Below the pieces are notes generated by a model. It saw only the letters and a program-made list of their open reading frames with translations. It did no database searches and was not told the DNA's origin. This document shows positions 12,324 to 24,380 of a stretch of 64,000 nt of DNA, piece by piece. Source of the DNA: Cruorifilaria tuberocauda (Eukaryota > Nematoda > Chromadorea > Rhabditida > Onchocercidae); contig JABVXU010000123.1 of NCBI GenBank assembly GCA_013365365.1, positions 1 to 64,000 on the forward strand. Reading direction: 5' to 3'. The stretch's first letter is position 1. Every line of letters begins with the position of its first letter. Made by a program: the position numbers and the translations under genes.

Positions 12324-14394
12324 TCATAAGGGATCTTTGTTAGGTCGATAAACGATATCATTATTCACTTCATAGGTGTGCCTTTCATTGCAGTATTCAT
12401 TTGGCAAACTCAAACCACTCAGATGTTCCGTCTCTTCCGGTCGAGCTGAAATGCAATGAGAGTTATGGAAAGCGAAGGATTCAAGTCTTCGAATCTAATT
12501 TCTTTCAATCTCAATGTTGCGAAGTGTGTTAATTTCAAAAGATAGAAAATATAGTTGTAGGGTTTCAAGCAAAATAACAGCAATCCTTGTATTAACCTTA
12601 AAGATGAAGATAATGTTAAAGCAGCAAATAATAATATATACTATGCTTTTGCAGGGATGCTTGATCACTTTTTAATTGGGGTTCTCAACCTGATGGCACA
12701 TGGATCCCAAGTGATAAGTATGAAAAGATTGACATTTGTAAACGTAGGCTAGAAAAGCGGCAATATAAAAATGATAAACCTAATATGCAACCAGGTAGTA
12801 GCAATGAGAGTGGTAATATTGTTTCATAAAATTAGTAGTAACTTAACTATTAGAATAAAAAAACCGATTTCAGGAAAAAGTTATAATATTACTAGTATCA
12901 TCAAAAAGTTATAATATTACTAGTATCATCAAAAAGTTATAATATTACTAGTATCATCAAAAAGTTATAATATTACTAGTATCATCAAAATGTTATAATA
13001 TTACTAGTACCATTGGTAGTGACAATAAATCATGAAAAATTTATTTTAAAATTATTTTAATTTTTAAAAAAAATTAACCGATATAATCAAGTGTTGGTTT
13101 CCTTCTGATAATTTTGTGCAGCAAACATTTCTCCCAGCAAAGACAAATTGCAATGAATGTTGTTAGCAGAGTGAAAACAGCGATCAGTACGGTTGATAAT
13201 ATCGCTGTTAAGCTAAAAAAATTTTATTAAAACAAGAATTTTCTAATAAGCTATTGAAGTTTTTCGAGGAGGTTCAAATCCACTTCATTTTTTCGTCATT
13301 CTTCTTGCAATAACTCTTCAAGGCAAATAAAACAAAGAAATTTTATTTTCTTGATGAAGAATTATAAGAGGAATCAATAATCCATGACATTATGCTCTCT
13401 TCCAGATTTCCATGCAAAGCAATTAATTTAATGTATTCATAAATTTACTGTTTAACTAATTAAGGAGTTATTTATTTATAAAAAAAAAAACCTTATCCTA
13501 TATGATCGTTGAATGGAACAAATTTCACCTGCTCAGATACACTATTAGATCTTTTCCTGGTCGTGTAATGATGTAAACTTTGAACTCCAACTAAATTTTT
13601 TTCCTTTTTTGAATAAAATAAAATGGAACAAATCATTAACCTTATTTACTCTTGTAATAATCATTAACCTTACTTACCTTAGTCATAAAAATTACCTCAC
13701 TTTACCCTATTAACCTTATTAACCTTACTGTTTGACATTTCAATGTCCCCCACTTCTATTATCCTTTGCGTTGAATTAAAATTTCTCTAATTAGAAACTT
13801 TGACATATCTAAAGCATACTGAACTTCTTATCGTTATCACTATCACTATCATTATCACGATGAGGAAAATTGCTATCGTTAGTAAGAACTAAAACTACTT
13901 ACTGATTCTCGAAAAACGTTGCTTCACGGCAACAGTTAAATTTAGGCGGATTGCAGCATCGATTCTCTGTTTCACGATGAAATTTTGTCGGACATACGTA
14001 AGCGTCCACGTGTCGTCTTGTTTCGAATGATATCACGCTACCACACTGAACTCGTTCTGAACACGTTCAAAAAGTTTTTAATTCTTATTTCACTCTTCAG
14101 GATTTCCGGTATTATTTCATTAGCGGAAGTATTTTAATATTACGTTCTTTAGAGAGAAAAATTTTAAAGAATCTTATTCAATCAAATAAATTACAAAATA
14201 TAATAATTTTATTAATTAAAATTTATCTGTTAAAGATTTAACAATGCAGTAATTTAAAATACTAATTTGAAAACTTCCAATAATTAGAATTAGCAGATTT
14301 GGAGACTTGAAAGATAGATTTAAGTATTACCAGCTTGAACAGCGATTAATGAGCAAGAACAAATGCTAACAACCGTGCATAGAGCTTGTTTCAT
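12324..14394 (-). CDS. Shisa-like cysteine-rich type I membrane protein (4 exons, complete)
   Basis: Exons are 14394-14331, 14056-13903, 13212-13079 and 12445-12324. All borders are canonical and all phases match, giving 157 residues. Residues 1-21 (MKQALCTVVSICSCSLIAVQ..) form a signal peptide. Residues 22-73 are an extracellular domain with cysteines spaced C-x13-C-x9-CC-x5-CC. Residues 74-98 are a single transmembrane helix ending ICLC. A basic stop-transfer stretch (HKIIRRKP) and a roughly 45-residue acidic/polar tail ending RPNKDPL follow. A Cys/CC/CC ectodomain, one helix and a short cytoplasmic tail are the layout of Shisa-type adaptors, which act at the ER or cell surface on receptor trafficking. 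That family link is by pattern only. The start is firm: the ATG opens a signal peptide and sits 3 bases after a TTTTAG acceptor with no coding exon before it. Confidence 0.85.
12875..13011. repeat. 28-bp tandem repeat, about 5 copies, within an intron
   Basis: The unit contains GTTATAATATTACTAGTATC followed by ATCAAAAA. Copies are almost identical, with one A/T change and a diverged end in the last copy, so it is a young minisatellite. It lies in the third intron of the Shisa-like gene. Confidence 0.9.
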
Positions 14395-14412
14395 TTCCTA
14401 AAATCATTATTG
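14395..14412 (-). promoter_or_regulatory. Probable spliced-leader acceptor of the Shisa-like gene
   Basis: On the minus strand the sequence reads TGATTTTAG|gaaATG. A 3' splice site 3 bases before the start codon, with no upstream coding exon, is the usual nematode trans-splice arrangement. This is inferred from position only. Confidence 0.5.
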
Positions 14413-15221
14413 AAATAAGAAAAGACAAATTGAAGTTTTTAAAACTGTCACCAAAATTTTAAAAATGATAGCGAAAAAACGCATAAATGAAAGTTATCAC
14501 GTTGAATTTATCAAATTACCGCTTTTTCTAACTAAAATTAACAGATAACATCAGTAAGAAAATGGAAAAGTTAAAAGAGAGAAAAATATTTTATTGGCAA
14601 TTTTATGTTGTAAGATAAGATAAATTTCCGAAATTTCACTTCTAACAATAAAACTGAGAATGAGTAACTTCGCAAGCAAAATTTAAGAATCACAAATTTG
14701 AATTACTTAAGAACTTTTTCAGGAACAAAATTCACTTTCAATTAAACGAAATAAATTTTTTACTTCAATTTTAGCCATAGCTTTATTTGAAAAATGAAAA
14801 CAACACGAATAAATTAAACCAATTTGATGACAGATTAAAATGAAAAAAGAAGGAGAAAAGAGAAGTAAAAAGGAAATAAAAATAAGCTCAAATTTTTGAC
14901 TCTTTGGAATGCGTCGACGTCAATTTCGACGGTAATTATTGTAAAATTGATTTTCATCACACAATAAAATGAATATTTCAACCATTGTGCTGGCAAGAAG
15001 CGAACTTTGATAAATGTTAATGGGTATAGTTAAATGAAAACTAAATTTTAAAATCTCATTGAATTTTTTTTTTAATTTGAAAAAAAATCTGATTTAATTA
15101 TTAGCTGATAATAAATTATATCTCTACTATGAATTAACTCATTGGTTGTTATTACTATAAGCACTTTCGATGGCGAAAAAATGGACGTACTTTTATTAGA
15201 GTAAATAAGCTGGAACTGAGA

Positions 15222-15263
15222 AAGAGAGAGAAAGAAAAGAGAGAGAGAGAGAGAGAGAGGAGG
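15222..15263. repeat. GA microsatellite
   Basis: A run of GA dinucleotides, slightly interrupted by AAAG, ending in GGAGG. Confidence 0.9.
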
Positions 15264-15833
15264 TAGTTAAAATACTGAGAATTGAAGAAATTTTCATTTC
15301 AGCAATTTTCAATCATTATGAATTTCAGTGAAAAAATGAATTTTAAATTTCGCCTAATATCCAATCAGTCATTGAAACGATTCGGTTATTTATTGCGATA
15401 AATTTCCGAAAAATAGCTAAATGAAATTAAAGCATTAGCTAAAGCTAATAATACAAGAATTATTGTAAATCAAAGTTTGGAGAAAAGAAAAAAGTTGGCG
15501 ACATGATGACATGATGATGACCTTCTGATATTTCTATTGACATCGAATCATATAAGAAATCTATTAGAAAAAAAGGAACGTTTTTTTTTCTTTGAATTGA
15601 ACAGTATGTAAATGCATTTCTTCCCATCATTTGCAGCACATATTATCTGATTCGAAATTATGGGATTTCGTCCTCATTGGGCGCTTTTGTCACAGATAGG
15701 AAAATAACAAAATCAATCGCCAACCGTTTATTCGATTTAAAAATGAACTGAAAACTTTTCATAACTTCGAATCACCTTCTCATTCATTCTGCATTAGCAA
15801 ATAATGCAACAATAACAGAAATTTACGAAAATA

Positions 15834-15911
15834 GTTCCAAAATCATGAAACCTGAAAAAGTTCTAAAATCATGAAACCTGAAGAAGTTCCAAAATCATGA
15901 AACTTAAAAAG
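15834..15911. repeat. 26-bp unit repeated three times
   Basis: The unit contains GTTCCAAAATCATGAAACCT followed by GAAAAA. The second and third copies carry one to three substitutions or a one-base deletion. Confidence 0.9.
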
Positions 15912-16175
15912 TTTACTTTAATACATTTATAGCACAAGTATTAGTTTGTTCGAAGGAATGTTGGATATTGGATCTTCTCATGAAATTCCGATTTTATCAT
16001 TTTTAAATCGAATAAATTATGAATATTTTGATTACTTGATTACTGACTACTTTGATTACTTTTTTATCCAGTCTAGTTTAACCTTATATCTGAGTTGTTT
16101 AATTTTAGTCTATTTCACTTTCTACTCCTACTAAAAAGGAAAGTAAGAGAGTAAGTAATATAGAAGTTATTTCAG

Positions 16176-16258
16176 AAAGAGTCATTAAAACAGAGAGATT
16201 TCTAAAAGCACCGGAAAGCCGTCGTAGAAAGAGAACAATTGAATGGTGGAAGCTATGA
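16176..16258 (+). other. Coding-like island behind a good acceptor; possible terminal exon or gene relic
   Basis: After TTATTTCAG the DNA stays open for 27 codons with non-AT-biased content (RVIKTERFLKAPESRRRKR then TIEWWKL) before TGA. Shifting one base at the TGGTGG lets reading continue as GGSYDVADVRNKKGYR, so the region may be a frameshifted relic of a longer gene. No donor and no upstream exons were found. Function is unrecognised. Confidence 0.25.
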
Positions 16259-17152
16259 TGTAGCAGATGTTCGCAATAAGAAGGGATATCGTTAAATTGG
16301 ATATCAACCGGTCAATAATTCCAATTGAATTACTCAAACGATAAGTCAGATTAAAATGCTAACAAAATAACTTAGTTATTTATATCATTTTGTGAAATTT
16401 TATTCATTTACTTACTTATTCAATTAACTTTTTTTTACATTCAATGTTATTTGATTGTTACCATTTCTTCCACTTTTTCTTTGTTCACGTCAGAGATCAT
16501 GATAAGTAAGTTATACTAATGAGATAAAATATAAAATCGATAATGAAACACGAGAACGAATAGTTTTTAAGTGTCTTATTCGAGTTATTCAATTCATCAC
16601 CCAAAACAGTACTTTGATCGTAGTATGATTAAATGCTTATACTTTTTGAATTTGAATTTTAGTCTATTTCACTCTGAAGATCATGGATATGGACTTTATA
16701 TGAGTAATATCCATTCTATCGCTTTCTCTTCTATCATTGCTAATCACTTTCTTTAACTCAATTTTCCTACTCAACAACATTTCAGACTTCTATTTCTGAC
16801 TTAGTCACCTGTTCACGTCTATAAAGTTAATGAATGAGGAACAAAGGTGAAAGATATAGCAGTACAATTAATCGAACTAAGCTAAACTAAGTATGAATTT
16901 TTCCATGGATCTTCACAATTACTGTATTTAAGGGAAAAGAGCAAAAGAGAGGGCAAATATTTGAGTGAGAGAAATGGATTTTAGAAATGATGATTTCATC
17001 ACATTTCACTGTTAATGTAGAAATTGAAACCAATTTTAAAATTAAGCAAAAAATGCCGTCAAAGATACCATTTGGGTATTTCATTGCTCCGTCATTCCAA
17101 GGTTATCTGAGAGCCATTTTTTCACAGAATTTTTTTTTTTTATTTGTTTGAG

Positions 17153-17179
17153 TGAGAGAGAGAGCGAGAGAGAGAGAGG
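17153..17179. repeat. GA microsatellite
   Basis: A run of GA dinucleotides with one GC interruption. Confidence 0.85.
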
Positions 17180-18895
17180 AAAAAAATAACAAAGAGAAAA
17201 ATGATTGGATCACGATAACCGTTCATTTGATTTATATTATAACTTACAGCTCAGTAATATTCGATTTGCAATTTTTAAATTTGATTTAAAATTAGATCCA
17301 AACAGATTTTAGTTCAAATAAAATCAAATTTGTATAAAATTTTGCCAAGTTTATATGAAAATTGCTTATTCTGATCTAAAATTATTAATCTATTTGATCT
17401 AAAAAAGTATTAAAATTGACTAGGAAAATTTTATACGAATTAAATTTGAATGAAAATTAAATTTAAATAAAAATTAGTCTTTTGACATATCCATGCATTG
17501 ATTATTCTGCAGAGAAAAGTAATCAAAAGATTATAAATAAAGGACCGTATTACTTATTATTAAAATAATGTTACTCTTAACTTTCTAAAATAAGCAATTA
17601 ATACAAAAACTACCTGCGAACATTTTTCGAAATTTTTTCAAAATTTAGAAAATTTCTTAAATTAATATTTCCTTTGCAACATTTGCCAATTTATAAGCTG
17701 TTTTTAATAAGTTAATAAAATGAATTCGAAAATCAAAGTGATGTATAAGTAAGTAAAAGCTTGATATTTTGTCCATTAAAGTTCCACAGGTTATCAAGCA
17801 AAAAGAAAGCCAAGAAATTTTGAAGAGTTTTGAGGAGTAAAAAAGGAAAGAGTAATAAGTATATATAATAATAAGTATATAACAAGTATATATAATAAAG
17901 TATATATAATAATTGAAAAAACTTGTGTGAAGAAGTTGCATGAGCCTATGAAATCGATTATATGACAAATATCCTTCTATTACTCTTAGACCAATTCGAA
18001 AGTATTATTTTACTTTAGTCATGTTTTCTCATTAATTTTGAATTGCCATTTTCTAATCAAAGCATTCATATTTCCAAACTTTTTCAACTTGAATTTATAA
18101 GTTAATTATAAAGGAAATAATTTTTTTTCCTTACTTACTTATCGACTAAATTATTAAAATTTAATATTTATTTTAAAGTTTAGTTTCACTGTGTTCGAAA
18201 TTTCATTCTGTAAAATTTTACTTCTCCTGCAAAATTTTGTGGAGATAAATTTTAAGTAAGTTTATTTCTAACTTATATATGTAACTCATGAAAGTTCCCA
18301 AGTTTTGAAGTTCCATGCAAAAATCCAATATAGATAATTATTTATGTCATCATTGAGTATCAAAAATAAACTGAGAATTCATAGAGATGAAATATTTCAA
18401 TTGTATTAAAAGGAAATTGAGAGTATTTCAAACGGAAAACTGCTTAAACTTACAGAAGTTAGCAAATTTCAAATGAGAACTTTATCACTTAGAAGGAAGT
18501 CAGAAAAGTTTAAATTTTCTTACAAGAAAATTGACATCTATCAAAAAACAAGAACTTGGTCATGCAACATTTTATACATTGGCAGTGAAAGCCCAAATTG
18601 AATAGTAACATTTAAGTTTACAAATATCACGGAGTTTATAAATATCATGAACAAAACTAACTGGCATTTTTTCGTCTTAGCAGATTAAGAAATGGAAATT
18701 TTAATGAATTTAAAAATTAATTTGATAAAATCTTCCTCGATGAAATTTCTTGTTGTTTATTAAGGAATACAATATAAAATTTAATTGTAAGAAAGATAAA
18801 GTCTAATAAATTACCAATTCATTATCATGAAAGTTTGGTGAAAAATTATTATTTATCATCATTCCTAACAATCAATAATAATAATAATTCAACAG

Positions 18896-19316
18896 AATAT
18901 ATTATCGATTTCCTCGGATTTCTGGCTTATCTCCCGAAGATTTTGATACGGTTTAATCATATTGTCATAAAAAGCAGCTTGTTTGAAAAACAGTTTGCTT
19001 ATTATCTACATGCAGTGTTTACTTATCTTTAGAAAAAGATTGTTGAATTGCAAACTGTAAATAACATTTTTTAAAAAAAGTTTGCAATTATATACCATTG
19101 ATTTTAAAATCAAACTTTAAACATCTTCAGCTAAGCATCCAATCAGTATCAAACAGTCTCACATCATTTTCAATTAAATGCAAACTATAAGATATGATTT
19201 TAGTAAAATCTATCGAAACTTTTGTGGGAAATATTTTCGCATAAAGTTCATCGTATATATTTTAGGATCAGCAACGATCGTCCAACGTCCGTTACGCTTC
19301 CCATCCAAACCGTTAA
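18896..19316 (+). CDS. Possible 3'-terminal exons of an unrecognised gene
   Basis: An exon at 18896-18950 (after TTCAACAG, before ACG|gtttaa) reads IYYRFPRISGLSPEDFDT. It joins in phase to 19266-19316 (after ATATATTTTAG), which reads DQQRSSNVRYASHPNR and stops. The second exon has a rival frame open much further (ISNDRPTSVTLPIQTVKYYY and on to 19434), which ends exactly at an AATAAA signal at 19433-19438. Both frames look more coding-like than their surroundings, but I cannot find 5' exons or name the product. It may be the end of a real gene, a relic, or chance. Confidence 0.25.
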
Positions 19317-21021
19317 GTATTACTACAATACCTTGACTACAAAGAAGCTCTCCAAATACTTAAGATATCGGATTTCTAGGTGCAGAAGAATGCATGACCT
19401 TTACTTCTTTATGATTCATCCGCTAATGAATTAATAAAACCAATTATTTCATAATATTTTCATATACGAAACAAATAAACACAATTATTATCAATCAGCC
19501 AGCATAATAATAACAATACCAATAATAATTAGCAAGGAAGGAACTTGTGATTTCGAGAAAGATCATCCCTTAATTAAGTTTCTGAAAAGTTTAAGCTTTG
19601 CCTTTTACTCAGAACTTTACACCATTGATTCAATGGAAGAAACGGGTACTAAAATCTAAACAATACTGCACCGTTTACTAATTTACATATTTTGAGAATA
19701 AACCGGAAATTAATATGTCGGAAAATGAAAATTAACATGACTTTTTTCAGCTTAAGCAAAATAAAATTCAATTAATAGTAAGATAATGAAATTTTAGGTG
19801 ATATTAGTTGATTTCGAATAATCTTTAAATTGACAATATTCCTGATAAATTAATTTTATCGTTTCCTGCAATATAATCATTTAAATTACTTCAACATCAT
19901 GAAACGAATTCAATTTCCTGGCAACCTGTTGAAAATTCAAACTGATATTAACAGATGATAACTCTCCATTGTCCTAATACTTACTTTTAATAAATTAATT
20001 TGCATTTAATTTTCGCATTCTTTTCCTTCTCTTATTTATCTGAAACATTAATGGATTATTTACATATCAGAATACGGTAAATCAGAAATGATTTTTTTCG
20101 GCAATATATCTCCTCCGGTAGAATATGCTGGAACCATTGTGATGTAAGTAATTGCATGCAGTAATTATTGCATGAGAAACATTAAAAATTAAAACTCAGC
20201 ATTGAAATTAGTTTTTTTTTCAAAATATATTGCGCTGATAGTAAGCGATATTAATTTAAAGCGGAATTGTCGAGAATTTTCTCGAGAATAGATTTTAATT
20301 ACAAATATCTTTAATCTTTATACTTTATGAGTTATTTGTAAGAAGTAAAATATTTTTTTTACCAGATATCTCCAGGTAATCTTATCATATTTTCCTATAC
20401 GCCAGATATTCTCATCGTATTTACTGTTACATAAGTCAGATATTCTCATCGTAAATTGTTTACCTATCTCCAATTTTCTCCAGTCAAACTTTTCAAGCGG
20501 CTCATCTTCGTTCGAAGGTAATTTCATCAAAGGTAATTTCTCGTACTTATCAATCCTCTCAACGATCATCAAAAGGTAATCTTCTCATCTTAGTAAATCT
20601 CCTCCCATTAATTTATCTATAAAAGGTCATAATAGTGATCGCAAGAGTTGTTGTTTTTTCAGAGTTTTCCAGGTTTTTTATTCTCACAATAGTTCTGTTA
20701 TATTATCGCTGTATTATAAAATAGACGTTGTTTCAGTATTCCTAAATCACAACCCCACAAATTCCTGCACGAATCTATCCACCTGATATTTCCAACAAGT
20801 CAACCCATGCTCAAATTAGCGAATTCACTCTAATTTTCCAATTTCCAAATTTCAAAATAAAATTATTTACATAATTAAAGTTTATTTGTGAAAGGATTTT
20901 TTTTTAAGTTAAACTTAGGAATACTGTCGATGATTAGTATAAGATGATTTGTAATCCTTTATTTACCGATAATTTCCTTTTCAAGTGATCGTACCAACTG
21001 AACACCGCCCAATTTGAAGGG

Positions 21022-21027
21022 TATATA
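21022..21027 (+). promoter_or_regulatory. TATA box of the mini-collagen gene
   Basis: TATATA inside GAAGGGTATATAGCGTC, in a local G+C-richer patch, about 247 bases before the start codon. The distance is explained if the 5' part is an outron removed by trans-splicing at 21255. Confidence 0.55.
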
Positions 21028-21245
21028 GCGTCTTACTTGCGATCTCAGACGAGTGACACCGCAAACTAATCTAAACGGGCGCTCCCAGATTACTTCTTCA
21101 GATTAGCAGTAAAGAAGATCGACTAAGTATATTTCTGACGACTGTTTTATAATATCAATATGCATCTTCTTCGTCAAATAATAAAACCTTCATTAAATTC
21201 CATTTCAATTCTTGGTACCTTTACTCGCCCATCTGATAATATCAT

Positions 21246-21255
21246 ACTTTTTCAG
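21246..21255 (+). promoter_or_regulatory. Probable spliced-leader acceptor of the mini-collagen gene
   Basis: ACTTTTTCAG ends 13 bases before the chosen ATG. An upstream ATG at 21160 opens a different frame that cannot be spliced in phase into the collagen frame, which favours trans-splicing here. Confidence 0.5.
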
Positions 21256-21268
21256 ATTTTCATTACCA

Positions 21269-21553
21269 ATGTATCTTTTCGGTACTTTTCTGTTTATCAT
21301 CTGTGCTATTCTGGTAGTCCAAGCATGTGGTCCATTACAAGCAATTCTGCCACCAGGACCGCCAGGACCCGATGGGTATGATGGAATTGATGGAGCACCA
21401 GGACCTCAGGGATTGCCGGGACCTCGAGGAGTACGGGGACTACCTGGAGATCAAGGAGTGCAAGGACCAAAGGGATTCCGAGGTGCACCGGGAGAGCGAG
21501 GACCACAAGGTCCCGAAGGACCGCAAGGTCCTCCAGGACCTATGGGGCCGTAA
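21269..21553 (+). CDS. Short secreted collagen-like protein (94 residues, single exon)
   Basis: Residues 1-19 ([19 protein letters not shown]) are a clear signal peptide. The mature part starts with [10 protein letters not shown], holding the only cysteine, and then has about 22 uninterrupted Gly-X-Y triplets to the last two residues (..PGPMGP, stop). There is no N-terminal cuticle-collagen domain, no transmembrane start and no C-terminal cysteine domain, unlike ordinary nematode cuticle collagens of about 300 residues. The frame could be opened further upstream (to 21212), but the ATG at 21269 gives the signal peptide and lies just after a splice acceptor. A single N-terminal Cys next to a pure triple-helix segment would allow disulfide-linked chains, but partners are unknown. 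A damaged inverted copy at 24381-24590 keeps the same stop position. Confidence 0.75.
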   Translation: MYLFGTFLFIICAILVVQACGPLQAILPPGPPGPDGYDGIDGAPGPQGLPGPRGVRGLPGDQGVQGPKGFRGAPGERGPQGPEGPQGPPGPMGP

Positions 21554-21709
21554 CGAAATTTATCGTAAATGAAGAAACAACACTCTTTTTATTCAGTGAT
21601 ATCAGTACTATTATTTTGATTCTTTCATTTGCGCGAGCCTATCGTTGATGTTTCTTTTTCATTATGTCGTAGAATTCGTAAGCCTGAAACTGTCATCGAA
21701 TCTTTACAG

Positions 21710-24375
21710 AATTTGTTGGCAAATTTTGGAACATAAAACTTGAATTTTATGAGGACAAAAATTTTCCTGATAATTCTACTACAGTGCTCTCTTCGTCTAA
21801 TGATAGAACCTTAACTACAATTCGACCATCCAAATCAAAGTCCCTCTTAAACCCCAAAAAACATAATTTTTTTTTGGTGTTATGCAGCCAGAAAATGTAT
21901 GACGTGATAATTAACGATTCAAAACCGGAAAATTAAAAATCAAAAACTTCCAGAAGAAATTAGAGAAATGGATCTAACATTTTTAGATCAAGGGTTACAG
22001 AAAAGAAACTTTTAGTGAGTTTCATTAAGGCCAGAAAAGAGACCATTCGAGAGAAAAATAATGCTCCTCAAAGTTTTCGTTGATGGTTGGTACCATCAAC
22101 GAAAACTGTTTATAGTACATTTAACATGATCTTACTTCGTCAAGAAAAGCGGAAAGGAAAGAGGTACTATCAAATGGTTGACAAGTAAAAAGGCACAAGT
22201 TATCATAACTTCAACTTTTAGTAAGAATGACATTGAGTTAGTGTCTCAATGTCGAAATCTTGTCAAGAAAACTATTCACACATGCCTTTACTCAATAGTG
22301 ATCTAAAATTATGAAAAGAGTTCTGGGATAACTTGAAGAAATTTCTCAGATACTAAAAAATTAGATTAACTGAGAGATGCTATTAGATGTTCTGAAATTA
22401 TACCGGAGAACTGTGATACTTTACAAAAAGTTCTCATTGAATCAATCATTCATGATTAAAAAGCGATTTACAATTAAGAGAAACGATTAAAGTGAAAAGT
22501 ACCAGTTGAAGCTATTGGGTGAATACTTTTATTTACAACAATAAGAATTAGAATTTGTTGGTAGAAATTTGAAAAAATCCGGTATCGAAATCGTAATTGA
22601 GAATAAATTCCCGGTCTGGATGCTGGATAAGGCTTATGAACAAAATGAAGAACATGAAGTATGATCAGTCAATATATTAAGACCATTCTTGGAAAAATTA
22701 CTTTAAAGAAATGAATGAATTTTTCAATATCGAAGAAGTTGAGCATTTAAATATTCAATTATGCTTAATTAATCATACATGAAAGTTCATGTAAGCATGA
22801 TTAAAAATCCTAAATGATATTTATTGCTTCAATTTGTGCAATTTCATTGCATACATTATTGTTACTAATCATAACTTGATGGAATAACTAATTGTATTAA
22901 TTGTTTTTGAACTGAATTTATTATCCTAACGCTCTGAAAGAAAATTTCGTTTCGAGGTAATTTCGTTTTAAACGAAAATTTGTTTAGAACCTTAGAATAA
23001 TAACTTCAGGTTGAGATATAATTGAAATTAGTGCAACTAAAACTAGTTATTCCATACGACAGATATGATTAGCAACAATATCTGTAATGAACTTTCAGAA
23101 ATTAATTAATATAGAAAAGGATGAAAATTTAACTCGGGTATAGTGAATTTCGAGAAAATGAATCGGTTTAGATATCATATTATTATAAAATCAAATTCAT
23201 TTATCTATCCGATTCAAAAACTTTAACTGCAATCTATTCTAAACTTGAGAATAACAATACAGATCTTGAAAGAAGCATTTATTGTTCTTTTAATCTTTAA
23301 ATCGAATTTTTTGTTTGTTTATATAGGTTAGATGAAATATTCAAAAACATTCTATTGATATTTATACTTTCAAATATAATTTAAATCAATAATTATATGA
23401 ATTGAAAACAATTCTTCAATATCTTCCCTCATATACCATATTGTTGCATTTCATTTTACAAAGGTAGAATATAATTCATGGTAAATATAATTCAAGGTAT
23501 AATTCATGGTAGATATTAAGCTCTTCGTAAGTTAGTAAAGATATTGATGTCTAATGGAATTCAGTAACTTAAATTTAAGAAATAAACTTCGTATACTTCA
23601 GCTAAGTAATTTATTAGTCTACGTAAATAACAAAACAAAGTTAAAAATGCTTCTCGCTCATGATCCATATAATCATATTATTTTACCATTATAGCCTCTC
23701 AACATAAATTTTTATTTACGCATGCTGAATTTTCAAAATTTAACTTACAGATTTTACGTGAAATACGTGAAAGTTGACAATTTGAAACCTTGAATAAATA
23801 TACGTTGAACAGGAAAGCTTAACGAGCACTTTTGACATCCATATTCGAGAAAAAAATGATCAGAAATCGAGCAAGCATCCCTCATCTATATAATCAATCA
23901 ATATTGCTATAGAATAAATAAATCCTCCCCCACAAATTCAATAACTGCTTTCAATACTGGTAACCATAGATGAAATAACTGTAATTTATGTTAAACAGAA
24001 ATCTTTTTTCCTGTTGCTTTCGATATTCTACTAACCACTACTTCTCTTCTTACAGTAAATATTCATGATCTTTTGTATGAAAGCAAATTAGAAGCAAAAA
24101 GATTTCCTTCACTTACGATCGATTGTAAACGAGCAGCTTTGTTGGTTTCAAAAACTTAAGGTCATGAGGTCATGATTGATACAAAATTCTTACTTTTAAT
24201 TGTGTAAATTTAACAATTTCAAGTTTATTTTTCATTACTATGTCAAAAAATCAAGAGCAAAATATGGAACTACTACTCTGAGAACTTTTTTCTATTAATT
24301 TTTATTGTTTTTTTAAATTTAAAAGACTTTAATTTATCATCGATTGCTTGTTTCATTCAAATTTTACTTATATAA
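21710..24375. other. Gene-free spacer between the mini-collagen and its inverted relic
   Basis: No open frame of note. The stretch 22000-22700 has slightly higher sequence complexity but many stops in all frames; it might be an old mobile-element relic that I could not identify. It contains the hairpin at 22072-22107. Confidence 0.5.
22072..22107. repeat. Perfect hairpin, 16-bp arms and 4-base loop
   Basis: AGTTTTCGTTGATGGT, loop TGGT, then the exact reverse complement ACCATCAACGAAAACT. No gene overlaps it. Confidence 0.95.
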
Positions 24376-24380
24376 AATTA

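Larger units (their letters stand above)
14420..21000. other. Mostly gene-free stretch with repeats and two coding-like islands
   Basis: AT-rich DNA with GA microsatellites and a 26-bp triplication. Coding-like islands at 16176-16258 and 18896-19316 are listed separately. At 20318-20572 a minus-strand open frame of 84 codons covers an imperfect repeat of motifs like GATAAGATTACC and GATGAGAATATC (minus strand). I regard that frame as repeat-derived, with low confidence either way. Confidence 0.5.

Noticed and set aside
20318..20572. 84-codon minus-strand open frame
   Set aside because: Mostly imperfect repeats of GATAAGATTACC-like motifs; likely repeat-derived rather than a gene.
21306..21572. 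Alternative frames over the mini-collagen, including a start at 21160
   Set aside because: They lack a signal peptide or run into stops, and the 21160 start cannot be spliced in phase.
22000..22700. Possible decayed retrotransposon
   Set aside because: No recognisable protein motif, terminal repeat or target duplication; stops in all frames.
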